NCBI GenBank assembly: GCA_009602735.1
Contig: WELA01007584.1
Span: 264,234 to 328,233 of the forward strand
DNA from: Mesotaenium endlicherianum
Taxonomy: Eukaryota > Streptophyta > Zygnematophyceae > Zygnematales > Mesotaeniaceae
Direction: 5' to 3'
Length of the DNA stretch: 64,000 nt
Below the pieces are notes generated by a model that had not been told where the DNA came from, made no database searches, and worked only from the letters and a program-made list of their open reading frames with translations. Of this stretch, positions 24,023-35,266 are shown one piece after another; the stretch's first letter is position 1; each line of letters opens with the position of its first letter. The translations under genes and the position numbers were made by a program.

Positions 24023-27000
24023 TCCAGTCTACTGACTGTGAGGATGCTAGAGATAGTGAGTCGTCACTAGCTGCCCTCGTAGCAGGTATTATGGGTCCTG
24101 CTGAACTGGATTCACTATGCATGCCTGACAACCAGATAAAGGAGACCATCAGCAATATAGACGTCCAGAGAGTGCACACTCTGGATGCTCTTGTTCCACC
24201 TGATGTCCAACATTTCTTTGCTACGTCAGGAGAACAATGCGAAAGTCAGGAAAAGACAGTCCCCCCTATCCTACTGCATTGCATGATTGCAGGTAGGAAG
24301 GTGAGGGCATTTGTTGACGGAGGGGCGTCACATACTTTTATCCACAAGGACTTAGTTAAGCGGCTAAGGCTGCCTACTGTCACCCAAGGGAATAGAAAAA
24401 TATTCCTTGGAGATGCCTCAAGTATCCCGGGAGGAGTTATAACCAAGCCTATTGAGGTCCAGTTAGGTTCTGGCATTGCAGTTCTAACTGAAACGCTTAC
24501 ATTTGAGGTACTCAACACTGGCTTTTATGATCTCGTGCTAGGCAGGTCCTGGCTTAATAGACATCAAGCTGAAGTGTGTTGGAGCAGAGGTACAGTTAAA
24601 GTGAGAGGAGCCAGTGATGGGCAGACTGACTTGGCACCCACCAGTGCTCTTCCTCTTGTCCTGTGTGGATGGCAAATGAAGGAAAAGAAGAGGCTTCCAG
24701 AAGGATGCAAGTTGCTGAATGCAATGGAGTTCGTCAAAAGCTGGAACCAGAAGGAAGACAGAATGTTCTGTCTGCTGCTAAGAGAGGTACCTCCTCAACC
24801 TGAAGAAGTGGTTGAGAAAAAGGTACACCCTCCGGAACACCCTACTGCTGCAAACATTGTTGCTCAGTACACGGATGTGTTTAATATGCCTCCAGGACTA
24901 CCCCCTAAGCGGGAAGTAGATCATAGGATTGATTTATTACCTGGTAGCCAGCCACCCTGGCAACGCACGTATGGCTTGTCTTATTTGGAGAGTGAGGAGT
25001 TGAAAACACAGATTGCAGAGCTGGAGGAAAATGGTTACATTTCTCCCAGTAAATCACCGTACGGCGCACCTATCCTATTTGTTAAGAAAAAGGATGGCAG
25101 TATGCGGATGTGTGTGGATTACAGAGCCCTGAACAGAATTACAGTAAAGAACAAGTATGCTTTACCCAGAATCGAGGACTTGCTTGATACCCTGTCTGGC
25201 GCTAAGGTGTTCAGTAAGATAGATCTCAAGAGTGGTTATCATCAAATCAGAATTGCTGAGGGGGATGAACACAAGACTGCTTTCCGCACACGTTATGGAC
25301 ACTATGAGTTCAACGTGATGCCATTTGGACTGACTAATGCTCCTGCTACCTTTATGGGTGCTATGAATGACATTTTCAGACCTTATTTGGATAAGTTTGT
25401 GCAAGTTTTCCTGGATGATATTTTAATTTTCTCTAAAGATGAAGCTCAGCACACTGAACACTTAAAGAAAGTGCTGGACACTCTGCGGAAAAATCACTTG
25501 TATGCTAAAATGAGCAAGTGTGATTTCTTTAAGGAAAGTATTGAATTCTTAGGCCACGTTGTCAGTAAAGAGGGCATCAGTGTGGATCCTAAGAAAGTCC
25601 AGACCATAAGGGACTGGCCAGTACCACAGTCTGTCTCTGAAGTTAGATCCTTCCTCGGGTTGGCTAACTACTATAGGAGATTTATTGAGAATTATTCCAC
25701 AAAGGCCAGTAAACTGACTGACCTTACTAAGAAAGACATCGGGTATGTGTGGGGGGAAGAGCAGCAGGCTGCCTTCCAGACCCTTAAAGATGCCCTTTGT
25801 TCTGCCCCAGTGCTAGCCGTGTATGACCCCAGCAAACCGGTGCAGGTGGTTACTGATGCCTCTGATTTTGCCATGGGTGCTATTTTGTTGCAGCCTGCTG
25901 ACAAAACCACAAAGGATGGTAAGGTACGGCAGGAGTGGCATCCTGTGTTGTATGAGTCTATGAAATTTAATCCAGCGGAGATTAATTACTCAGTGCATGA
26001 TAAAGAGCTGCTAGCTATCATTCATGTACTCAAACAGTGGAGAGCATACTTACATGGTAAAGCTTTTAAGGTGATTACAGATCATCTAGCTCTGACCCAC
26101 TTTCAGAAGAAGTCCAAGCTGTCGAGGAGGGAGAACCGCTGGAGCCAGATGCTGGAGCAGTTCCAAGTCCAGATCGACTACAAACCAGGGAAGTTGAATC
26201 CTGCTGATGCACTCTCTAGAAGACCTGACTTGCAAGAAAGGAACTTTAGTCAGCATACTGTAGATAAAGTCCTGTGTGCACTCACTTCACTAAAGGTGAA
26301 AAAGTCCTTCCTTGAACAACTTAGGAAAGCCTACCTTTCTGACCCAACATTTGAGCCCAGCCCCACTACTGGTATGTGTCGTGCTACCGCACTCGGGTAT
26401 AAGCTCAAGGGAGGGGTCTGGGTGACTGAAACCACTTCAGGCAGGCTGAAGCTGGTCATTCCTAATAATTTGGAAATAAGGTCTCTCTTACTGAGTCAAG
26501 CTCATGACAGTCTCCTGGGTGGACATTTGGGGCAGGCCAAAACTGTTGGCAAACTGGCAAAACATTATCATTGGGAGGGGTTACCCCGGGAGGTCTTGAA
26601 ATATGTCAAGTCCTGTGACCAGTGTCAGAGAAATAAGTCTCGGCACACACCACCCGGAGGTCTCCTGCAACCGCTGCCCATCCCAGCGGGACGCTGGGAA
26701 ACTATATCCATGGACTGGGTGGTCTCACTACCAAGAACTGCCAACGGGCGTGATTCAATACTGGTAGTTGTGGATAAACTGACAAAAATGGTCATTTTTA
26801 TCCCCACAACTGTCAAAGTGAGTGATGTCTCGAAACAGCCAGACAGTTTTACAACCATGTAGTATGCCAACATGGGCTCCCTTCTAATATCATCTCAGAC
26901 AGAGACTCAAAATTCACCTCTAAGTTCTGGAGAGCTTTAATGGGGTTAATGGGAGTCAAACAGCTGCTCAGCACAGCAAACCACCCTCAGACTGATGGGC

Positions 27001-27809
27001 AGACTGAAAGAACTAACCGAGTTCTGCAAGAGGTGCTGAGAGCATATATTAACCAAAAACAAGATAATTGGGATGACCTGTTGCCTCAAATTCAGTTTGC
27101 GGTCAACAGTGCGGTGCACGCGTCAACGGGCAAGACTCCTTTTGAACTCAGCCTGGGTAGAGTCCCTAAGTCTCCTTTAGATGTGCTAGGGGAATCCTTA
27201 ACTCACCCTGAAGGGATTGACAACCCGGTCTCCCTCCAGTTAACTCAGGAGTTTGCTGACACCCTGTCAGAAGTCCAACGAAACTTGCACACGGCCCAAG
27301 AAAACCAACAAAAATACGCTAATCAACACCGTCGGGAACTGACATTTTCCAAGGGGGATTTAGTCAAACTGCATTCTCAGCACCTGTACCTCCCTGGTGT
27401 GGTCAAGAAAAAGCTTGGCCCTGTCTGGGTCGGTCCATATTCGGTGGTCCGTCGTGTCGGTCAGAATGCTTACAAACTGAACATGTCAGCTGAATACAAG
27501 GGGCACCCGGTCTTTAATGTCTCCTTCCTGGAACCGTACATCAAAGGTGATACACTGTTCACAGGTCGGTTCCCTGTCCAACCGGGACCGGTCCCCGCTG
27601 TCCGGGACGGCGACCCTGAGGAATATGAGGTCGATGAGATTTTAGACGCTCGCTCGGTCCGTCGATCGTCTAAATATGTCATGAAATACCTCATTCGATG
27701 GAAGGGTTACGATGCCTCTGGGGACACTTGGGAGTTTAAGGACCACTTGACCAATGCCAAAGGGGCGTTGACACGGTTCCACCTTCGGGCCGCTGGAGTC
27801 CCTCCATAA
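24004..27809 (+). pseudogene. pol of copy A (PR-RT-RNase H-IN-chromodomain)
   Basis: Domains in order: aspartic protease ([14 protein letters not shown]), reverse transcriptase ([48 protein letters not shown]), RNase H ([17 protein letters not shown]), integrase zinc domain (HYHWEGLP...SCDQCQRNK), DDE integrase core ([13 protein letters not shown]), and a chromodomain at the C-terminus (YLIRWKGYDASGDTWEF). The chromodomain places it in the chromovirus branch, whose members may target modified-histone chromatin. About one break is present, and otherwise it is well preserved. Confidence 0.9.
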
Positions 27810-27972
27810 CTGTCATTTCAGTTGACACGGGAAGGTGACAGGCGGTCCTGTCTCCATTTAAGTTGGAGGGGAAAATATATGACAGTTAGTGAGCGAGAGC
27901 GATAAAAACACACTCATACGTTTATGTGTAGCGCATCGCAACTACGTCAACTTTTAGCAATCATCCTGTAAG

Positions 27973-28075
27973 GTAAACAGCAGCGAAGCCACTATACTAA
28001 ATACTAACATACTTCCTGCAATCCCTATGACAAAGGTCCATATCCTACTAACTTGTGCCCTGGTTACATGTGCAG
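27973..28075 (+). other. candidate intron in the leader of the third ORF (copy A)
   Basis: A donor-like AAG|GTAAAC at 27970-27978, a branch-point match TACTAAC at 28046-28052, and an acceptor TGTGCAG ending at 28075, two bases before the ATG of the third ORF. D keeps the donor, TACTAAC and acceptor. F keeps the donor and acceptor. C and E keep a CAGG immediately before their third-ORF ATG. Splicing is inferred. A donor-like GGTAAGG in the gag leader (22546-22552) is an alternative partner. Confidence 0.5.
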
Positions 28076-28076
28076 G

Positions 28077-29753
28077 ATGGCGCCCACCACACAAAAGGAG
28101 GACAGAAAGCGCAAGGCAGAAGAAGCCAGGAGGACAATGGAGCAATACCAGAAGGAGCTGGCGGCGACGTCCCTCACCAGGAGAGAACAAGAAAGGGTCC
28201 GCAAACAACAAGAGGCGGCAGAAGAGGCACAGAGGAAGAAGGATCAGGAAGCGGAAAACCTCAGGAAGGCTGAGGAGGAGAGACAGAAGAAACAGCAAGA
28301 AGAAGCGGCAGCGGCAGAAGAGGAGAAAAGAAAAAAGATTGAAGCGGACAGACAGAAGAGCTTGGCCACTTACAGGTATACTGTGGTGGGTGGCCAAAAC
28401 TTCGATAACCTGAAGGAAGCATTGCTGGCAGCCCAGGAGATCAACAGGCTGGAACAGACAACACTGCTACAGAAGGAAGGAGCTACAGCACTGGACAGGT
28501 ACATCGAGACACACACCGGCGTGGTCCTTTACGAAGATTATGCTAAGATGGTGGGCTATACAGCAGAGCAGGCCCGGTATCTCGCAGATGATTCAGAGGA
28601 CAAGCCGGTCCCCATACCGGGAATAGTGGGAGATCAGAGACTCATCCGGATGGTGAGCATGCGGCCCGATAGCTTTAAGGATACGGTATTCTACCTCACA
28701 CTCCTGCCAGCTTACAATGAAGTTGAGAGAAGGAGCTGGGAGTACTTGGCCAGGGAAGCAGGACAGCAGATGTTCTCTCCCCACTGGTTCCCGTGTAAAC
28801 TGAGGAAGGCTGAGCACGGACCCCAGTACTACCAGCAGCCAACAGACTGGAGGTGGATGACCGTCACAAATAAGAAGCAGGAGTGTGACCGAGCCCAACC
28901 GGATGACTTCCACTATGGCCTAGACGGCTATCTCATCCTACCACCTCACATTGCCCCTTGGGACCCCAGGCTGAATGGATGCCTGAGCAATATGAATGCA
29001 GAGACCAAGGAACATAGGAGGAGGGGAAGAGAGTACTTCTCTAAGGGAAAGCATGCCTTTGTCAAATGGGCAAAGAATGCAGGCCGGATAGATATCAGTA
29101 GGCTGAAGGCCAAGCAACCTCCAGCGCGCCCTAAGAAAGGGAGGTCGGTAGACTACTCCATGTCTACTAGGGAGCAGGACGACTTAGTGGACGAGACCCC
29201 TACTCTCTCCGAGGAGGAGGATGAGGAGGATGAGGAAGAAGAACAAGGCAGAGGAGAAGCATCAGCAGCAGGTACTCAGGATACCCAGGGACAGGCAGGG
29301 GCGCTTCCTAAAGAACCACGATCAGGTGTTTGGAATGTGATCCCCGTTATGGCGACAACTGGACCCCGCGCTCGCTCCCCCAGCCCACCTGCCCAAGCAG
29401 GGGAAGAAGCTGATCTGACTGTACTGGGCAGCAGACACAGACAGAAATCCCCAGAGGACAGGGGTGCCAGAAGAGGGACACGCGGGTGGGCCAGAGGTAT
29501 GCCAGCCTCCCCCTCCGCTCAGGGGCATGTACCTCTAGCCAATGTATTTCAGCATCCTACTGGAATGCCTGTCTATGTGGGAATCAACACCCAAGTGGTT
29601 GAAGAGCAGGCCACCATCCTCCGTTCTCCTCGAGGGCCAACTTTAGAGCAAACAGGGTTCTTTAGAAGGCCAGCTGACAGACCTAGAGGGCTGTCCAGAT
29701 CTAGGTCCAGATCTCCGTCTCCTGACCCTGAAGCCCCAGGAACAACCCCTTAA
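28077..29753 (+). CDS. third ORF of copy A, subfamily I (unrecognised, looks whole)
   Basis: A frame of about 558 codons between the chromodomain and the 3' LTR, taken from the ATG after the acceptor-like CAG (MAPTTQKEDRKRK). A Glu/Arg/Lys coiled coil covers residues about 5-100. Then comes a mixed domain (about 100-335) with the blocks YTVVGGQNFDNLKEALLAAQ, PTDWRWMTVTNKK, LPPHIAPWDPRLNG and YFSKGKHAFVKWAKNAG. A basic patch and a very acidic linker follow (about 375-400). The last conserved block is HPTGMPVYVGINTQVVEEQA, before an Arg-Ser-rich tail (SRSRSRSPSPDPE). There is no signal peptide or membrane segment, which argues against an envelope. I do not recognise the family. A nucleic-acid-binding or particle-associated accessory role is only a guess. 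Confidence 0.75.
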   Translation: MAPTTQKEDRKRKAEEARRTMEQYQKELAATSLTRREQERVRKQQEAAEEAQRKKDQEAENLRKAEEERQKKQQEEAAAAEEEKRKKIEADRQKSLATYRYTVVGGQNFDNLKEALLAAQEINRLEQTTLLQKEGATALDRYIETHTGVVLYEDYAKMVGYTAEQARYLADDSEDKPVPIPGIVGDQRLIRMVSMRPDSFKDTVFYLTLLPAYNEVERRSWEYLAREAGQQMFSPHWFPCKLRKAEHGPQYYQQPTDWRWMTVTNKKQECDRAQPDDFHYGLDGYLILPPHIAPWDPRLNGCLSNMNAETKEHRRRGREYFSKGKHAFVKWAKNAGRIDISRLKAKQPPARPKKGRSVDYSMSTREQDDLVDETPTLSEEEDEEDEEEEQGRGEASAAGTQDTQGQAGALPKEPRSGVWNVIPVMATTGPRARSPSPPAQAGEEADLTVLGSRHRQKSPEDRGARRGTRGWARGMPASPSAQGHVPLANVFQHPTGMPVYVGINTQVVEEQATILRSPRGPTLEQTGFFRRPADRPRGLSRSRSRSPSPDPEAPGTTP

Positions 29754-29831
29754 GGTGACACGCTGAAGAGGCAGTCAGTAAGGGAGGCTGGTCAGGTTCA
29801 GTTCCCTTATTTAAAATTTCTGCAGTTTAAT

Positions 29832-29866
29832 GTTGTCGAGGCGACAACAAGTTAAGTTGGAGGGAT
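29832..29866 (+). other. conserved hairpin and polypurine tract of copy A
   Basis: Perfect 7-bp stem GTTGTCG-AGG-CGACAAC at 29832-29848, then AGTTGGAGGGAT immediately before the 3' LTR. Confidence 0.75.
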
Positions 29867-30224
29867 TGTAATGAATCAGTATATTAGTGGATATAATATT
29901 CATTTAAATATAATAGTTAATTAAGTTCAGCCTGCTGAACTTTAGTTAATAGTCAGTCTGCTGGACTTTACATAATTATCAGTTTAATGACTCGGCCAAA
30001 AGCAGCAGGCTGAAGTCAACTTAAGTCAGCTTGCTGACACATTCTTTGACAGCCAGCTGACTTCCGTGCTCGGTAGCAGCGAATTGCCTTGATATGCATC
30101 TAAGTGCGATATGCTAGATGAATAGCCAGATGACATCCCTATGATGGATGGCTATTCGAGATGATGGGAGATGGCAGTGGATTTGGTTAACCGAGGTCCT
30201 ACCAACGTGGTTAACTCCCGGGTA
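29867..30224 (+). repeat. 3' LTR of copy A (first half only)
   Basis: It matches the first 358 bases of the family LTR and then passes directly into minus-strand integrase sequence of copy E. Confidence 0.88.
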
Positions 30225-32427
30225 AGAGACCCCACGGTGGTTTGTGCCTATACTTATTTCTCTGACATCGATCACAGGACTGAACATATTTCAAGACCTT
30301 CCGAGGCAACCCATCCCAATGATAATGTTTTGCCAGTTTGCCTCCAATTTTGGCCTGCCCCAAATGCCCACCCAGTAACTGTCATGCGCTTGACTCAGTA
30401 AGAGGGACCTCATTACCAAGTTTTTAGGAATGACCAGCTTCAGCCTGCCTGAAGTGGTTTCAGCCACCCAGTCCCTTCCCTTAAGCATATACCCGAGTGC
30501 AATAACAGGACACACACTTTCAGTGGGGCTGGGCTCAAATGTTGGGTCAGAAAGGTAGGCTTTTCTAAGTTGTTCAAGGAAGGACTTTTTCACCTCTAGT
30601 AACGTGATTGCACAAAGGACTTCGTCTACAGCATGTTGACTAAAGTTTCTTTCTTGCAAGTCAGGTCTTCTAAAGAGTGCATTTGCAGGATTTAAATTCC
30701 CTGGTTTGTAGTCAATCTGGACTTGGAACTGCTCCAGCATCTGGCTCCAGCGGTTCTTTCTCCTCGACAGCTTGGACTTCTTCTAAAAGTGAGTCAGAGC
30801 TAGATGATCTGTAATCACCTTAAAAGCTTTACCATGTAAGTATGCTCTCCACTGTTTGAGCATATGAATGATAGCAAGCAGCTCTTTATCATGCACAAAA
30901 TAGTTAATTTCAGCTGGGTTGAATTTCATAGATTCATACAGCACAGGGTGCCACTCTTGCCGTACCTTCCCATCCTTTGTGGTTTTCTCGGCAGGCTTTC
31001 TCAACCACTTCTTCAGGTTGAGGGGATACCTCTCTTAGCAGCAGACAGATAATTTTGTCTTCCTTCTTGTCCCAGCTTTCAATGAACTCCATTGCATTCA
31101 GCAATTTGCATCCTCTTAGAAGCCTCTTTTATTCCTTCATTTGCCATCCATACAGGAAAAGAAGAAGAGCACTGGTGGGTGCCAAGTCAGTCTGCCCATC
31201 ACTGGCTCCTCTCACTTTAACTGTACCTCTGCTCCAACACACTTCAACTTAATATCTGTTAAGCCAGGACCTGCCTAGCACAAGATCGTATAAGCCAGTG
31301 TTGAGTACCTCAAATGTAAGCGTTTCAGTTAGAACTACAATGCCAGAACCTAACTGGACCTCAATAGGCTTGGTTATAATTCCTCCCGAGAGACTTGAGG
31401 CATCTCTAAGGACTATTTTTCTATTCCCTTGGGTGACAGTAGGCAGCCTTAGCCGCTTAACTAAGTCCTTATGGATGAAAGTATGTGACGTCCCTTCGTC
31501 AACAAATGCTCTCACCTTCCTACCTGCAATCATGCAACGCAGGAGGATAAGGGGGCTGACTTTTCCTGACTTTCGCATTGTTCTCCTGACTTAGCAAAGA
31601 AATGTTGGACATCAGGTGGAACAAGATCATCCAGAGTGTGCACTCTCTGGAGGTCTATATTGCTGATGGTCTTCTTTGTATGTTTATCTGACATGCATAG
31701 TGAATCCAGTTCAAAAGGACCCATAATATCTGCTACGAGGGCAGCTAGTAACGACTCACTATCTCTAGCATCCTCACAAACAATAGACTGGAGTACTGAC
31801 TGTTGTTGTCTTTTAAAGCCTGGTCTTTTCTTTCGACCTTTGGGAGGTGCTTGACTGGACACTGCTCTCCCAGTGAATGGAAGAAAACAGATTTTGCTGA
31901 AGCTGGTCTCGGCTTAGTCCTACCACCACCTCTTCCATAGCCACCTCGAGAGTGACCACCTCTTCCTCTAGACTGTATAGCATTATACTCATACTCGTAC
32001 TCATCACCCTGATCATCCTCAGCCTCGTCTCCTTCAATTGCATTGTAGGAACCGTGGGGCTTTTTGACAATCTTAGACACCAAAGCATTACTCCGGCGCT
32101 TGTAATTGAACTGCTGCTGATCCCAGGCATCAGCATCCTGGATCGAGTCAGCCAATTTCTCATACTTCTTCTCAGCGAAATGACCAGAGACTTCGGATTT
32201 TAAGCCATACCTAAAGTATGCTATCCTATACCGTTCTGGCAAGTCTGGCTGCTTCATCATGTTCTCCTGGAACTTCTAAGCAAATTCAGCAACTGAAGTG
32301 GTCTGCTTCAGTGTCAAGGAGATCATTGCATAAATAGCTTTCTCCTGCTGATTAATAACATCAAACTTCTCATTCAGTTTCTCGACAAACTCTATCCAAG
32401 TAGGGTCACCGAGTTGCTAAGCCTTAT
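30225..32427 (-). pseudogene. copy E, upstream part of pol and part of gag
   Basis: Read leftward from 32427: gag core, zinc-knuckle region, protease ([15 protein letters not shown], near 31500), RNase H (near 31000-30780) and integrase zinc domain (to 30225). Most of the reverse transcriptase is absent. It continues copy E beyond nested copy A on one side and nested copy F on the other (resuming at 41282). It is broken many times. Confidence 0.8.
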
Positions 32428-33089
32428 TGAAATGAATCGACTTACCAAATAAGCGATTAACAATTAATAAAGATCTTTATATTAGCAAGTAATCTTTATG
32501 TTATTTTTTGTTAACTGGTTAAACGGCAAAGGACAACACACTAGCAGTGAATAATACTCGTAGGTCAAATGCGAGTAAATAGTGCGTATCAATGGCTTCT
32601 TTTTGGGATTCAGATCTCTCTCAATAAGCTGTACAAGAGAGTTGGCCTCATTTCCGAATGCCGAACTCGAGAGCAATGCCTAGCATATGTACATGGAATG
32701 AGTTTACTGTTCAACGGTCAGTGCGATGGCACCGCCTACCCGGGAGTTAACCACGTTGGTAGGACCTCGGTTAACCAAATCCACCGCCATCTCCCATCAT
32801 CCCGAATAGCCATCCATCATAGGGATGTCATCTGGCCATTCATCTAGCATATCGTACTTAGGTGCATATCAAGGCAGTTNAACCGAGTACGAAAGTCAGC
32901 TGGCTGTCAAAGAATGGGTCAGCAAGCTGACTTATATGGACTTCAGCCTGCTGCTTCCGGCTGAGTCATTAAACTGATAATTCTGTTAAGTCCAGCAGAC
33001 TTACTATTAACTAAGGTTCAGCAGGCTGAACTTAATTAACTATTATATTTGAATGAATATTATATCCACTAATATACTGATTCATTACA
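32428..33089 (-). repeat. 3' LTR of copy F
   Basis: LTR in minus orientation (TGAAATGAATCG ... CATTACA on +), somewhat shorter than its mate at 40562-41281. It contains a single n at 32880. Confidence 0.9.
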
Positions 33090-33124
33090 ATCCCTCCAAC
33101 TTAACTTGTTGTCGCCTCGACAAC
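33090..33124 (-). other. polypurine tract and conserved hairpin of copy F
   Basis: On the minus strand, AGTTGGAGGGAT abuts the LTR (33090-33101). The hairpin GTTGTCG-AGG-CGACAAC lies at 33108-33124. Confidence 0.75.
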
Positions 33125-33203
33125 ATTAAACTGCAAAACGCCTTAAATAAAGGAACTGACCCTGACCAGCCTCCCCTACTGACTGCCTTTTCAGCCTGTC
33201 ACC

Positions 33204-34878
33204 TTAAGGGGTTGTTCCTGGGGCTTCAGGATCAGGAGACGGAGATCTGGACCTAGATGTGGACAGCCCTCTAGGTCTGTCAGCTGGCCTTCTAAAGAAC
33301 TTTGTTTGCTCTAAAGTTGGACCTCGAGGAGAACGAAGGATGGTAGCCTGCTCTTCACCCACTTGGGTGTTGATCCCCACATAGACAGGCATTCCAGTAG
33401 GATGCTGAAATACATTGGCTAGAGGTACATGCCCCTGAGCGGAGGGAGGCCGGCATAGCTCTGGCCCACCCACGTGTCCCTCTTCTGGCACCCCTGTCCT
33501 CTGGGGATTTCTGCCTGTGTCTGCTGCCCAGTATAGTCAGATCAGCTTCTTCCCCTGCTTGGGCAGGTGGGCTGGGGGAGCGAGCGCGGGATCCAGTTGC
33601 CTCCATAACGGGGATCACATTCCAAATACCTGATCGTGGTTCTTTTGGAAGCGCCCCTGCCTGCCCCTGGGTATTGTGAGTACCTGCTGCTGATGCTTCT
33701 CCTCTGCCTTGTTCTTCTTCCTCATCTTCCTCATCCTCCTCCTCGGAGAGAGTAGGGGTCTCGTCCACTAAGTCGTCCTGCTCCCTAGTAGACATGGAGT
33801 AGTCTACCGACCTCCCTTTCTTAGGGCGCGCTGGAGGTTGCTTGGCCTTCAGCCTGCTGATATCTATCCGGCCTGCATTCTTTGCCCATTTGACAAAGGC
33901 ATGCTTTCCCTTAGAGAAGTAGTCTCTTCCCCTCCTCCTATGTTCCTTGGTCTCTGCATTCATATTGCTCAGGCATCCATTCAGCCTGGGGTCCCAAGGG
34001 GCAATGTGAGGTGGTAGGATGAGATAGCCGTCTAGGCCATAGTGGAAGTCATCCGGTTGGGCTCGGTCACACTCCTGCTTCTTATTTGTGACGGTCATCC
34101 ACCTCCAGTCTGTTGGCTGCTGGTAGTACTGGGGTCCGTGCTCAGCCTTCCTCAGTTTACACGGGAACCAGTGGGGAGAGAACATCTGCTGTCCTGCTTC
34201 CCTGGCCAAGTACTCCCAGCTCCTTCTCTCAACTTCATTGTAAGCTGGCAGTAGTGTGAGGTAGAATACCGTATCCTTAAAGCTATCGGGCCGCATGCTC
34301 ACCTTCCGGATGAGTCTCTGATCTCCCACTATTCCCGGTTTGTAGACCAGCTTGTCTTCTGAATCATGTGCAAGGTACCGGGCCTGCTCTGCTGAATAGC
34401 CCACCATCTTAGCATAATCTTCGTACAGAACCACACCAGTGTGTGTCTCGATGTACCTATCCAGTGCTGCAGCTCCTTCCCTCTGTAGCAGTGGTGTCTG
34501 TTCCAGCTTGTTGATTTCCTGGGCCGCCAGCAATGCTTCCTTCAGGTTATCAAAGTTTTGGCCACCCACCACAGTATACCTGTAAGTGGCCAAGCTCTTC
34601 TGTCTGTCCGCTTCAATATTTTTCCTTTTCTCCTCCTCTGCCGCTGCCGCTTCTTCTTGTTGTTTCTTCTGTCTCGCCTCCTCAGCTTTCCTGAGGTTTT
34701 CCGCTTCCTGATCCTTCTTCCTCTGTGCCTCTTCTGCCGCCTCTTGTTGTCTGCGGACCCTTTCTTGTTCTCTCCTGGTGAGGGACGTCGCCGCCAGCTC
34801 CTTCTGGTATTGCTCCATTGTCCTCCTGGCTTCTTCTGCCTTGCGCTTTCTGTCCTCCTTTTGTGTGGTGGGAGCCAT
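33204..34878 (-). pseudogene. third ORF of copy F, subfamily I
   Basis: It starts from an ATG at 34878 (MAPTTQKEDRKRK) after an acceptor-like CAG, and is very similar to the A copy along most of its length, with the coiled coil, PTDWRWMTVTNKK, LPPHIAPWDPRLNG and FSKGKHAFVKWA blocks, the acidic linker and the C-terminal GMPVYVG block. It is nearly whole, with about one break. Confidence 0.75.
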
Positions 34879-35266
34879 CCTGTACATGTAACTAGGGCAC
34901 AAGCTAGTAGGATATGGACCTTCGTCGTAGGGATTGCAGGAAGTATGTTAGTATTAGTATAGTTGATTCGCTCCTGTTTACCTTACAGGGTGATTGCTAA
35001 AAGTTGACGTAGTTGCGGTGCGCCAAACATAAACGTATGAATGTGTTTTAGGGTGAGTTAAGTGATGTATTGCTGTGCGAGGCCCTTTTTCCTTCAGCTC
35101 AAGGTGCTTTATGTGGGCCAGGCTGCCCCTTTGTCACTATGCTGACACTTAGGATTCGCGTACTGTCCCTTTATCGCTCTTGCTCACTAACTGTCATATA
35201 TATTCCCCTCCAACTTAAATGGAGACAGGACCTCCTGTCACCTTCCCGTGTCAACTGAAATGATAG

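Larger units (their letters stand above)
21752..30224 (+). mobile_element. chromovirus copy A, nested in the integrase region of E
   Basis: About 8.5 kb on the + strand: 5' LTR (21752-22509), primer site, gag, pol, third ORF, hairpin, polypurine tract, and the first half of a 3' LTR (29867-30224). It is the best preserved copy here. Gag and the third ORF look whole, pol has about one break, and the 3' LTR is incomplete. By eye the shared 356 bases of the two LTRs differ at about 17 places (near 5%), so insertion was recent relative to D, E and C. No TSD can be read because the right end is lost. Confidence 0.9.

Noticed and set aside
28077-29753. Third ORF as an envelope gene
   Set aside because: No signal peptide, no transmembrane helix, no cysteine pattern. 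The protein is charged and coiled-coil-rich.
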